From Coxiella endosymbiont of Ornithodoros amblus (GTDB taxonomy: Bacteria > Pseudomonadota > Gammaproteobacteria > Coxiellales > Coxiellaceae), in NCBI RefSeq assembly GCF_019425495.1, contig NZ_VFIV01000006.1:1-44191 (forward strand): a DNA stretch of 44,191 nucleotides, read 5' to 3'. Shown one piece after another: positions 31,601 to 41,740 of the stretch. The notes beneath the pieces are model-generated. The model had not been told where the DNA came from. It searched no databases and saw nothing but the letters and a program-made list of their open reading frames with translations. The position numbers and the translations under genes are program-made. How positions within the stretch are numbered: position 1 is the stretch's first letter; each line of letters begins with the position of its first letter.

Positions 31601-33634
31601 ATGAAAAAAACAGACCTTATAAGTGACTTGCCTAAATTTAGCTCTATCGTCGAAAGCGACATTGAGTCTTCTTTAGAGCAGTTATTAGTTGATAATTATG
31701 ATGAAATCAACCAGCTCGTCAAATCAAGAGATTATACCTGGGAGGCATTCATGCAACCCTTAGAAGACATTAATGATCGACTGCATCGTTATTGGGCGCC
31801 CATTAGTCACCTGAACGCGGTTGTGAATAATCCGAGATTACGCGAAATTTATCATGTCTGTCTACCTAAACTAACGGATTATTCTACTAAGCTCAGTCAT
31901 CATCAAGGACTCTATCAAGCTATTCAATCAATCGCTGATGGTATGGAGTATCAAAAACTCAACAACCCACAACGAAAAGTAATTGATAATTATCTACGCG
32001 ATTTTAAATTAACCGGCGTGACATTATCATCCGAAAAAAAGGAACAATACGCGGACCTGACGAAAACACTATCACAATTGAAAAATCAATTTGAAGAAAA
32101 TTTATTAGACGCAACCCAAGGTTGGCATAAGCAGATTTTGGATGAAAATAAATTACGCGGTATTCCTAGTCATGCACTTATCGCAGCTCGTGAAACAGCA
32201 GAACAGCGCGGTTTAAAGGGATGGTTATTTACGTTAGAAATCCCCTCTTATTTAGCCGTCATAACGCATGCTGATTCGCGTTTGTTACGCGAAGAAATTT
32301 ATACGGCATTTGTCACTCGCGCTTCCGACCAAGGTCCTAACGCTAAGAAATGGGACAACACCGCGTTAATGGAACAAATATTGGACGTTCGTTTAAAACT
32401 GGCGAACCTTTTAGGGTTCACTAATTTTTCTGAATATTCGTTAGCGACCAAAATGGTAAAATCACCGCAACAAGTAATTGCCTTCATAAATCAACTCGTA
32501 GAGGCAACCTTTCCAAAAGCGGAACGAGAATTCCAAGAGCTTAGCGAATTTTCAAAAAAAGAATTAAATATTGAAAAGTTAGAAGCCTGGGATATGGCTT
32601 ACGCGGCCGAAAAATACCGCCAGCGTTATTTTTCTATTTCCCAAGAGGACCTACGTCCTTATTTTCCAGAGCCACAAGTCATTCAAGGGCTATTTAAGAT
32701 CGTAAATCGACTTTTCCAAATAACCATTAGACCCGTAAGCCCTGCTGACGTTTGGCATTCGGGCACACATTGTTATGCTGTTTATGATAATAAAGACCAA
32801 TTACGTGCTTATTTTTACTTTGATCTTTATGCCCGTGAAAACAAACATGGCGGCGCGTGGATGGATGATCACCGCCCGAGGCGCTGTTTATTCGATGGAA
32901 AAATACAATTGCCCATCGCCTTTGTGGTTTGTAATTTAAATCCTCCAACTGCGAATCAACCTGCTTTATTCAGTCATGACGATGTTGTCACTTTGTTTCA
33001 CGAATTTGGACATGCTCTTCAGCATATGTTGACTAAAATTGACTATGCGGAAATTTCTGGAATTCATGGCGTTCCGTGGGATGCCGTAGAGTTAGCCAGT
33101 CAATTTTTAGAAAATTGGGCATGGCAAAAAGAGTCGTTATTTATGATAGCCAAGCACTATCAAACGGACGAAACCATGTCGGACGAGCTGTTCCAACACT
33201 TGCACGAAACTAAAAATTTTCATGCGGGATTGGAAATGATGCGCCAGTTGGAATTTGCCTTATTCGATATGCGATTACATATGGAATTTGATGCGGCGCA
33301 AAAAAATCGGATTCAAGAGATTCTTAATGAAGTACGAAAAACTGTTTGCGTAATTCCCGTTCCTGATTTTAATCGCTTTCAGCATAGCTTCTCACATATT
33401 TTTGCAGGCGACTACGCGGCGGGTTATTATAGCTACAAATGGGCAGAGGTAATGGCAGCCGATGCTTTTTCTCTCTTTGAAGAAAACGGAATATTCGATC
33501 AAGATAGCGCGCGGCAATTCTCAGCGTGTATTTTAGAATCGGGTGGTTCAGAAGATCCTTTAAGTTTATTTAAAGCTTTTCGAGGACGAGAGCCAAAAGT
33601 GGAAGCTTTGTTGCGACAAAGAGGAATTGTATGA
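31601..33634 (+). CDS. prlC: Oligopeptidase A (M3 zinc metallopeptidase)
   Basis: PrlC digests short peptides, including cleaved signal peptides, in the cytoplasm. The 677-residue product has the M3 zinc motif HEFGH at residues 467-471, followed by ALQHML. The third-ligand region is VPWDAVELASQFLENW. C-terminal FSHIFAGDYAAGYYSYKWAE is a strong family signature. I chose the ATG at 31601; the GTG directly before it (31598) is in frame and cannot be excluded. Size is normal and the frame is uninterrupted among dead neighbours, so it is probably under selection. Confidence 0.95.
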   Translation: MKKTDLISDLPKFSSIVESDIESSLEQLLVDNYDEINQLVKSRDYTWEAFMQPLEDINDRLHRYWAPISHLNAVVNNPRLREIYHVCLPKLTDYSTKLSHHQGLYQAIQSIADGMEYQKLNNPQRKVIDNYLRDFKLTGVTLSSEKKEQYADLTKTLSQLKNQFEENLLDATQGWHKQILDENKLRGIPSHALIAARETAEQRGLKGWLFTLEIPSYLAVITHADSRLLREEIYTAFVTRASDQGPNAKKWDNTALMEQILDVRLKLANLLGFTNFSEYSLATKMVKSPQQVIAFINQLVEATFPKAEREFQELSEFSKKELNIEKLEAWDMAYAAEKYRQRYFSISQEDLRPYFPEPQVIQGLFKIVNRLFQITIRPVSPADVWHSGTHCYAVYDNKDQLRAYFYFDLYARENKHGGAWMDDHRPRRCLFDGKIQLPIAFVVCNLNPPTANQPALFSHDDVVTLFHEFGHALQHMLTKIDYAEISGIHGVPWDAVELASQFLENWAWQKESLFMIAKHYQTDETMSDELFQHLHETKNFHAGLEMMRQLEFALFDMRLHMEFDAAQKNRIQEILNEVRKTVCVIPVPDFNRFQHSFSHIFAGDYAAGYYSYKWAEVMAADAFSLFEENGIFDQDSARQFSACILESGGSEDPLSLFKAFRGREPKVEALLRQRGIV

Positions 33635-33725
33635 TCCCCTGTCCTCCTTTTCTAGGAACAGAACAACCGGTCCGGCCTCTCTCTCGGTTTCGGAAGGGGT
33701 GTCTTGATAATAAAACAGGAAAAAC

Positions 33726-34690
33726 ATGTTATATTTACACGGTCTTGGCCATTATCACCCTGACAACATGATTGATAGTTCCTTCTCTTCTTTAGAATCC
33801 CTCAATATCAACACCAACAATGAATGGATGTTAAACCGCGTTACCGCTCAATTACATTAGAGAAACCCACATAAAAATACCACTCTCGCCTTTCAGCAGA
33901 TGGAAACCTCCTATGTCGATAGCGCAGCGAGAGCCGTTTATCACGCTTTAAGTCGTGCAGGAATTGAAACAAATCAAGTAGGATTAGTAGTAGCCGGTGA
34001 ATGTATTCTTCAATACACCTTACCCGCCAACGCCAGCATTATTGCAGCAGCGGATATTCAAAGCATAGCCATCGATATAAACACAGCGTGTTCTTACTGC
34101 CAAATGCATTATTTAAATTACCTTCACGGATCCATATTGCAGGAATATATCGTTGTAGTTAATCCCAGTTTTACCACTATTTATCGATTTTACTGACCGC
34201 AATACGGCCGTTTTATTTGCTGATGGGGCTTGGCCCCGCTGCGCGGTTGTTTCAAAACGGCATGAAAGCGCGTGGCTGTTAATGGACTCACATATTGATT
34301 CAAGTCCTAAAAAATGGCCAGTGGTAACTTCGCTAACGGGCGGATATTTTTACAATAAGGTCGCGGGTGCAGCATTTTGCAATTAAAACAACAGTAAGCG
34401 AAATTAATTGTTTATCCAAACAAAATGCGGTTAATTTGAATGAAATTTATTTTATTGGAGATCAAACGAATTTAATGATGTTACGGTCTGCTGCACCCCG
34501 AGCTGGTATTGCGCCCAAAAAACATCTTTACAATGTAAACTGCTTTGGCAATTGCAGTGCAGCAAGCGCTACCAGCGTTTTTTCTGAACGATGGAGTTCA
34601 TTTAAATCGAATGATCAAGTATTAATGAGCGTGGTCGGAGCGGGCTTAACCTGGGGGCATCTGATTAAAGACCTGCACGCCGAAGGTATT
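33726..34690 (+). pseudogene. Broken beta-ketoacyl-ACP synthase III-like gene
   Basis: AGGAA precedes an ATG giving MLYLHGLGHYHPDNMIDSSF, followed by NNEWMLNRV. Further pieces read AARAVYHALSRAGIETNQVG and VVAGECILQYTLP. The active-site region is IAIDINTACSYCQMHY, with the catalytic cysteine still coded. The C-terminal end is NCFGNCSAASATSVF, LMSVVGAGLTWGHLI. These are the FabH-type condensing-enzyme blocks in order. TAG and several frameshifts inactivate it. It opens the lipid cluster. Confidence 0.8.
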
Positions 34691-34699
34691 TCGGGCGCT

Positions 34700-35110
34700 G
34701 CCTGCGCCGCCACTGCTAATGGTCAATCACGTTCTTTTCGTGGAGCACACGGGTAGTTGTGGCAAAATTATCGCCGAAACGGATATCCACAGATGATTGG
34801 TTTTTCCAATGTCATTTTTCGTCATGATCCCTTAAAACCAGGCTACTTAGAGATCGATGCGATTTGGCAATTATTGGGATTATATATCTCTTTACGAGCT
34901 GGAGTGGGATCGGGGCGTGCTTTGGTACAAAAAAGTCGATTTTTTGGATAAATTAGACTGCACAATTAAGATGCTCCGTTACGAAATTTCTATCCGACGT
35001 TATTCTCATCTGGAACAACAAGAAGTTTCCATGGTGTTGGGCGATGGCAGCGTATTCGCCGATGGTGAGCTCGTATATCAAATTAATCAAGCTTAAAAGG
35101 CTTCGTTTTT
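34700..35110 (+). pseudogene. Broken FabA-like hydroxyacyl-ACP dehydratase
   Basis: Frames combine to GKIIAETDIH, then FRHDPLKPGYLEIDAIWQLL, a close copy of the FabA core (DPxxPGxLxxDAxWQLxG). VDFLDKLDCTIKMLRYEISI, DGSVFADGELVYQ and a broken C terminus follow. The N-terminal part appears deleted, with the text running on from the KAS III gene. It is a member of the hot-dog dehydratase family. Confidence 0.75.
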
Positions 35111-35201
35111 AAATATTCGTTTGACGACTATCCATTGAAATCCCCAACACGCTATTGGCGGTATGAGGGCGGTTAACCGCATGGAGGAAACGATTTAATT
35201 C

Positions 35202-35683
35202 ATGAGCATCTTTACAGAAAATTTACAGCCCTATAGCGCGACTGAACTCGTTGAGGCTATACCCACAAAAACCTCCTTTTTTCTTTATCAATAAAATCCT
35301 TTCCGTCGATGAAAACTGTATCGAAGGTATTTATACTTTTAAACTGACAGAATTTTCTTACCAAGACCATTTCCCTAGCAACCCATTAACGCTTGAAGTA
35401 ATTTTGTTAGAATCAATGGTGCAAATGGATTTAGTAGCATCCCACTTGTATCTCTTATTCAAAGAAATAGCGAGAAACGAAGTAATGAATTTAGTGACTT
35501 TATTTACAGAGGGAAATGTTGAATTTTTATCGCAAATCAAACTGACTGATATCGATAACTATCCGTGCAGAGGAAACCTTATGGCGACGAAAAAAATTAA
35601 AAAGCCACCCAAAAACCCATAAGGCAGATGGGACGCTAGTTGGTATTGCTGAGCTTGGTGGCATCGGAGTGAAGAACTTATAA
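35202..35683 (+). pseudogene. Broken FabZ-like hydroxyacyl dehydratase
   Basis: GGAGGAAACG precedes the ATG. The start MSIFTENLQPYSATELVEAI changes frame to QKPPFFFINKILSVDENC. DHFPSNPLTLEVILLESMVQ is the catalytic His and Glu region of the FabZ hot-dog fold. A frameshift near 35560 is followed by AEETLWRRKKLK and HKADGTLVGIAELGG, the normal end of the family. It stops at TAA 35681-35683, overlapping the former start of the next gene. Two frameshifts are seen. Confidence 0.75.
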
Positions 35684-36926
35684 ATCATCGTGTTGTGATT
35701 ACGAGGTTAAGCATCATTGCGCTTAACGCTAATTCTGTAAAACATTTTGAAAGTGCTTTACGACAAGGCATCTCTGGTATCCGATATCATTCGTCCCTTC
35801 AACAATTAAATTTTTTATGCCAAGTGGCCGACATTCCTCAAGGAGTTGAAACCATAGCTTCTCGCTATTTTAGTGAAGAACAGCGCCTTAGTATGAACTA
35901 GCAGCCATGGTATACGTGTCTGTTACTCCTGTAGATCGCTGACGTGATGCGGGCTTTGATATTCCCAAAGCGATGATCAAAATCACTTGATTGGACGACG
36001 AGCGCAATTATTGGAACCGGAATTGGCGGTATGGATAACATCGGTGGGGTAGTGGGGTAGTTAGTCCCCGGGGTCGACGCCGGACGGGTAAGGTGGTTAG
36101 GAAGTACGGTGATGGAATAAATTACGGCAAGCGCTTCCAGTGCAAAAGCCAGTGGACTGCTGGGTTTCGGAGGGGCCAACTTTTCGAGGTATCAAGTGTC
36201 TGCAGTTCGGGAACCGAAGCCATCGCCAGTGCTTTTTATGCCTTAAAAAACGGCAGAGCTTTCCGTTTTCTCGCGGGCGGTGTCAAAGGCACTTCGCCCT
36301 ACATTATGGAGAGATTTTGATGCCATGCGTATGTTGGCCAAAGTTTTTACGGAGCGCCAGAAAAAGCTTCTCGTCTCATGAGCGCATTGGCCAGCGGTTT
36401 TGTGCCACAGCCGGCGCTGCATTACTGATGTTAGAAACATTGGAAAGCGTTGAGCAGCGCGGGCTCGAATTTATGCTGAGATTTTAAGCGCCAGCGGAAT
36501 TGTGGCGGTCAACAGTAAGGCGCGCTTCTATGACGGCACATAATTCCCTTGGAGTTCAGCGCTGTATTCAATCGGGTTGCATATGCTACCATTTCTACTT
36601 CAGAAATTAATGCTATCAATGTCCATTTAACGGGCACGATGGCTGATAAATTGGAACTTAAATTAGGCTAATTCATTAAAGTGTGAACCTAACGAATTAC
36701 CGTGGATTAATTTGACAAAGTCGTTAATTGGGCATCCGCTAGGTGCTGCTGGCAACTTAGAAGCCGTCGCATCGGTGTTGCAGCTTATTAATAAAGGATT
36801 TATTCACGCTTCTTTAAATTGTGAAGATATTCATTCTGAATAAGAAGTGTTTCAAGATCGAATTGTTTAACGAGCCCAAGAAAAACAAATCGATTTTGAT
36901 TTTGAAACGCTGGCAATAATAAATTA
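35682..36926 (+). pseudogene. Broken beta-ketoacyl-ACP synthase I/II-like gene
   Basis: The expected start is ATA at 35682, apparently a mutated ATG; the product would read NHRVVITRLSIIALNANSVK. Then come IGTGIGGMDNIGGV and the active-site region VSSVCSSGTEAIASAFYALK (spanning 36190-36250). LMLETLESVEQRG, INVHLTGTMADKLEL and STKSLIGHALGAAGN-like LTKSLIGHPLGAAGN (about 36710-36760) complete the Cys-His-His and Lys set. KQIDFDFETLAIIN ends it. Many breaks. It is a FabB/FabF-type condensing enzyme. Confidence 0.82.
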
Positions 36927-36941
36927 ACGAAGAGATTAAGA

Positions 36942-37199
36942 ATGGATAAAGTAAAGATTAATAAAATCAAACGATTATAACCCATTTCAGTAAAGCCCCT
37001 GATGCCGTGGCCCAAGCCACCTACGCTTCTCGTTTTCTTGACGATTTGAAAATTAATTCTGCACAGTTGATTGATATCGTTATTAGCTTTTGAAGACAAG
37101 TTCAATACTGAAATTTCTGATGATCAAGCGGATAGTATTCTAACTATTGAAGATGCGGTTAATTTAATTTCGAGTCAGGTTAAAACCGTTGCTGTTTAA
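36942..37199 (+). pseudogene. Broken acyl carrier protein
   Basis: The short frame MDKVKINKIK shifts early, then reads FSKAPDAVAQATYASRFLDD, LKINSAQLIDIVI and, after another shift, FEDKFNTEISDDQADSILTI and EDAVNLISSQVKTVAV. This is the four-helix ACP pattern. The phosphopantetheine serine sits in NSAQL, where typical carrier proteins have DSL. Two frameshifts in about 85 codons. Its place right after the condensing enzyme supports a dedicated carrier. Confidence 0.75.
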
Positions 37200-37202
37200 T
37201 CG

Positions 37203-37800
37203 ATGGGTTTCTATTTAGGAAATGACATCGTTGATTTTAAGGAGTCGGAAACGCATGAAAAATTCCTTAATCAGCGCTTTTTAGATCGGGTTTATTCTGC
37301 TTTAGAATAACAAACCATACTAACGGCTGAAAATCCGGATGCTGTTTTATCGGCCATAAAAGAAGCAGATTATAAGACTTATAGCACAAATGCGTAAGAA
37401 AACTTTACTTCTCACCTAAAATGTTTGTATTGCCGGATCTTGCCCTTAGTAATTTAAGTCAGTGGTTAAAGGATTTTTTTCCTTTTACCTAACAACTAAC
37501 AATCAATATTAATTGGAATGGGCAGTAGTTAAATGTAAGGTAATGCCGGTAGCAAAGCGTGATTCATGCACTGATTTTAGTAGACAGAAGGGAATTAATG
37601 GAATGGCCTCGCTTAGTCATCCAAGTGCGCCGTTTGAAGGAATGTGTTTCTTATCAATCGCAGACAATTGCCGTGAGGCAACTGCTGGGTAATTGGGCGT
37701 GTCGCCAAAAATTCGGCGATGATATTCACGTAATCCATCCTTTATCTTTAAAAAGAATGTCAAGCACCTCAGTCCGCCAACTTAGGGATGACGAAGGAGG
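37203..37800 (+). pseudogene. Broken 4'-phosphopantetheinyl transferase-like gene
   Basis: The N terminus MGFYLGNDIVDFKESETHEK contains the GNDIVDF metal motif of Sfp/AcpS-type transferases, which load ACPs. KFLNQRFLDRVYSALE follows. After an in-frame TAA come NPDAVLSAIKEADYKTYS (the KEAxYK motif). A later open piece, TIAVRQLLGNWACRQKF, fits the C-terminal region loosely. It starts 3 bases after the ACP stop. Multiple stops are present. Confidence 0.65.
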
Positions 37801-38690
37801 AATGGTGAGGTGGCGAGAAGACGGATTCGGCTTAGCAAGGTGCCAAACAATTAGCTGCTAGAGGAATGAATATATTTATTGTTCACCGAGAGACTGCCTA
37901 GGTGCGATGGAAAAATTAATCAGGCGTTTAGCGAAATTAAGTCGTATGGCGTTCAGTTTCGGGTTTGTAACACGGATGCCTTGAGTACTGAGGTTCTTGA
38001 GGAGCTTCAATCGATCATGGGAGCGAAAAGCAAGGTAAATTGCTGCTTCATTCTATCGCCTTCGGTAATCTAAAACCCATTGTCCCGGAAAAGCCGTTAG
38101 AAGAAACGTACAATGGAGGTATTGAAGAGTTCAACGGCATTGGGTATACTCCCGGATATCTTAAAAGAGAAACTGGAGCACCATGCTGAACAATTACCGT
38201 AACTGACTTTATTCCAATCGCCTCAGTACAGCCAAGCCGGTCGTTAATTGAACAAGAAGATATGACTAACACGATTTATAGCATGGGGACGAGTTTATTA
38301 ACGTGGACTCAAGCACTTCACCAAGCAGGATTATTTGACAAAGATACGCGAGTGATTGGTTTAACTAGTGAAGACAATGAGATCGCATGGAAAGGCTGTG
38401 CGCGGTGGTTTCAGCAGCTAGGGGTGGCTTTAGCGGGCGGTCTTTCGTTCCATTGCCGTTGAATTTACTGCATATGTTATTCGTTCTAATCTTCTCCAAC
38501 CTGGAGTTACCGATACCCTGCTCTTCGCCTCGTCCCCGGTAACAACCGCTTGAAAGCCTTGGAAAAATGAAAAATCCCTTTAAACGATTAACGTGACCGG
38601 CAGATGTCGTCAACACCGTGCTTTGCTAGCGGTGCCGAATCGGGCTATTAACACGGCACTATTATTCGAGTGGACCGGTGGGGAAAGAAT
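37800..38690 (+). pseudogene. Broken short-chain dehydrogenase (enoyl-reductase-like)
   Basis: Frames combine to AKQLAARGMNIFIVHRET near 37845-37900, then INQAFSEIKSYGVQFRVCNT. LLHSIAFGNLKPIVPEKPLE resembles enoyl-ACP-reductase-type SDRs. IYSMGTSLLTWTQALHQAGL, VIGLTSEDNEIAWKG, FTAYVIRSNLLQPGVTDTLL and a C-terminal VDGGERI-like WTGGERIRS follow. The catalytic YxxxK block is disrupted. At least six frame changes. Within the cluster it would supply a reductive step. Confidence 0.75.
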
Positions 38691-38789
38691 CAGAAGCATT
38701 TGATGAATGGTTTTTAGTGGTGTCTGAAGTCCAGCTAACTTGACAGATTTTTCCATTTGGGAATGATGGCCTAATGGAGAAGCGAAACT

Positions 38790-39958
38790 GTGAATAAATG
38801 GGAAAAATCTCCTATGGATTCGATGAATCGGAATTCAAAAGGCGGTGCCAATGGATGAAGGAGTAGGGATTGAATTGGGAATCCTGCTTTCCCGAATTAA
38901 GCGGCTTCAGGGGGCTGATCGAAAAACACATAGGGCAAATTGCCATCCCTCTTACCCCTAAGCAGGCCGTGTGTGATGATGGAACGCTATGTCCAGGCAC
39001 ACCTCTCTCCCTTACGTTCCTGTAGCAATGCTATAGGGAACGTTGAGGTTATCGATGTCCCGCGTTTTTACGCGACTGCCCAATGCGGTGACATTCAAAC
39101 TTAAAATATCTAGCAAGTGATTTCCCGCAGTCCGATTTTTTTTCATTTAAGGACTTAAATTCACTAAAAATTTTCTTTGCCTGGGTGACAGAACACTTCA
39201 ACGCAATAAAAAATGTGGCTGAACAAAGCACTCAATACGGGAAATTAGTAAGAATTGATCAATACCAAGTGCATGATCACCTAATTCTCAATTTTGTTTA
39301 TACCACGGCGGAAGATGTGGTCCAGAATATGACTATCTTTTATACTTGATAATGCATGTGAGTTTATTCAAAGTACCCTCGCAGAGCATTTATCGTTTGC
39401 TTATTTATTAAAATCGAGTTTTGATCCGGAAAAAGCCGTCAACGAAAACTCTCCTGGCGGGAGAAGGGCACAAAAAGTCATTGCCTCTTGCATGTTATCG
39501 GCAGCCGTTTGTAAAAGAACGTTAGGCATTTCGCCTCGACAATTAGCAGGAGGAATGCGGCGCCCATTACGCCAGCAAGCTTGCTAATATAGTCGGGATC
39601 AATTTGCATGTCACGAATGCATTCACGGCTATTTACCTTGCAACTGGACAAGATTGTGCTTGCATCATTAAAATGTAGTCCTTTCTTTGATATTTTATAT
39701 TTGCCGGAATCGGATGAAGCTAAATTCGTATTAACTATGCCTCTAATTACCGTTGGGAAAGTAGGGAGTGGAATGCAATTGCCGCAACAACAAAACAATT
39801 TAAACTCATCAATTGTGTAGGAAAACACTCATCAAAACGATTAGCCGAACTCATCACGGCGAGTGCATTAGTAATTAGAAGTCTCGTTAGCAGTGGCTAT
39901 CGAAGCTAATAAATTCGCTAAAGCACATATGATCTTTGGACAAAAAAGAAGAAATGTA
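38790..39958 (+). pseudogene. Broken HMG-CoA reductase
   Basis: HMG-CoA reductase makes mevalonate. The N-terminal pattern NKWEKSPMDSMNRN leads to SGFRGLIEKHIGQIAIPL (the family's RGNIENxIGxxxxPLG region). Later pieces include FFAWVTEHFNAIK, HLILNFVYTTAEDV and CEFIQSTLAEHLSFAYLLKS. LATGQDCACII (about 39650) holds the family's NADPH-side motif. MPLITVGKVGSGMQLPQQQN and KRLAELITASAL follow, with AKAHMIFG at the end, where the catalytic histidine lies. A mevalonate enzyme amid acyl enzymes is odd. Many frameshifts. Confidence 0.8.
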
Positions 39959-39964
39959 AAGTTC

Positions 39965-40644
39965 ATGAAAAAATTTAAAATCTATAAATAGGATTTCAAT
40001 GATTTTTTTTATTAATATTTCGTGGTTATTACTGCTTTTCGGTCTACGGGCAAATCTTAGTTAAAGGTACTTACATCCTATGCAGTAACTATACGAGCCA
40101 CATAGATTTCCCTGCTTTAATGTTAGCGACGCGATGTTCTTTCAAAGAATTTAGCATGTTAGCAGCGAAGGATTATTTTTTTTAAGGGACGAGAGAAAAT
40201 ACCGTTTTCGGCTAAATCAATGAATTTAATTGAGGTAGACTGTAAACACCCCGTTAAAGACTTAAGAGAAATTCGGCGACATTGCAAAAAGTTCAAAGAA
40301 AAAAGCATAATTAATTATCTATCCTGAAAGAATACGCTCGATAACCGGCGAGCTTTTACCTTTTAAAAGGAGCTGCTTTCAAAGGGCTTACGCTTAATTT
40401 ACCAATTGTACCCTTATATAAAGGAACTGAAAATTTCCCTAAAGGGGCTCGAATGGTCCGTCCTGGGCGAATTAAAATGTATATCGGCAAACCGATTTAT
40501 CCAGAAGCAGTCGTAGCGGAATCTGCAGCGGCCTCCTTTTCTGAGCATTGTGCCTTGTTGACAGAAACGATTCATACGGCAATTGTTCAATTGCGGCAAT
40601 TAACTGATGATAATGGGTGGCAAGAAAAAGAGGAACTTGCATGA
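39965..40644 (+). pseudogene. Broken PlsC-like acyltransferase
   Basis: These membrane enzymes acylate lysophosphatidate or similar acceptors. Frames give SNYTSHIDFPALMLATRCSF. In the HX4D motif the expected His is Tyr, by what looks like one CAT-to-TAT change. YFFLRDERK, LREIRRHCKKFKEKSIINYL, then the substrate-motif region YPERIRSITGELLPFK (usually EGTRS) and a long intact tail MVRPGRIKMYIGKPIYPEAV (40453-40644) follow. The stop overlaps the next start as ATGA. Confidence 0.75.
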
Positions 40645-41740
40645 TTATGAAATGGTGGGACTAGGGGCGTCTGATAAACAGCCCGACATCCATCAGATGC
40701 CAAAATTTTTACTTTATGTAGAAAAAATACTAGGTTGTAATATTGCCCAACAGGATTTTCCCATTTAATTTGGAAAATCCAACTGCCATCCCCTATTCGC
40801 TGTCAGACTTTTTACAGCAATTGGAGCGCGATTTTCGCTCCGATCAAATTTCACAAGATAAACTGGAGCGTTTGCGACATGCCTACCTATCGTAAAAATT
40901 TCCGAGATCTATTTCGCATTTCGACAGGGTTTAATTTCTGGGCCCCCGGATTATTTTTTTATTCGGAAATCAGCGAATAAGTCGTTGCATTATTAAGCTT
41001 GGTAACGAATCATAATGTCTAAGTAATTCCTTAGGATCTCTGCTTGAATCGCAATTAAACAAAAAATAATTTTCGCTGGGGCATTTCCCAGATTCCTTTC
41101 AGTTCTCCACGTTAAGTGGTTGGCTTGCAACACGTTCGGTCGGTATTCAATCCGATCAGTACGGCACCTTTAGCGAAAGGGTATTAAGTTTACAAGTTGT
41201 GACACCATAAGGCGTCATGGAAAATATCACCGTTCTGCGTGCTTCTTGTGCGCTTAATTTGCGTGAATGATTTATCGGCTGTGAAGGAAGACTTAGTATT
41301 ATCACTCAAGCAACGATGAAAGTGTATCCATTGCCTGAAAAAGAACATTTTAACGCGATCTTATTTCCTAATTTTAGCACTGGACTTAAAGGGATCCACC
41401 GCTGCGCTACTTAAAAAGAACTTCCGCAGATGATGCGTTTGATGGATAGCGATGAAACAGATTTGAGTTTCATTTAAAGCCTAAAAAATCACAATTTAAA
41501 TCGTGAATTCAATCGGGCACTGACTCAATGCATGGCATGGGTGGTTCAAAATAAAATTGGACGTCCCGGTTATGTCGGGCGTCACATTTCACACAAGCAA
41601 TCATAGATCATGACGGCGCTTTATCCCATCATCATAGCATTGATTATGAACATGAGCTGTGGCTAGAGGCGTTTATTGGCACGATAGGAATGAAATCGTT
41701 GGCGGCTCTCTGATTCTAAATGATAGATCTCTTAAATGCA
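40641..41740 (+). pseudogene. Broken FAD-linked oxidase (alkyl-DHAP synthase-like)
   Basis: The best-kept region, 41080-41350, reads GHFPDSFQFSTLSGWLATRS, then GIQSDQYGTF and LSLQVVTP. FIGCEGRLSIITQATMKVYP is the FAD_binding_4 core that ends in GxEGxxGIIT. An N-terminal piece LLYVEKILGCNIAQQ and a C-terminal piece REFNRALTQCMAWV and RPGYVGRHIS are also visible. Alkyl-dihydroxyacetonephosphate synthases and glycolate oxidases share this fold, so the substrate is open. Many stops. Its ATG overlaps the stop of the acyltransferase. Confidence 0.7.

Noticed and set aside
32299-32948. Minus-strand frames opposite prlC
   Set aside because: They are antisense to the intact oligopeptidase gene, including its conserved region.
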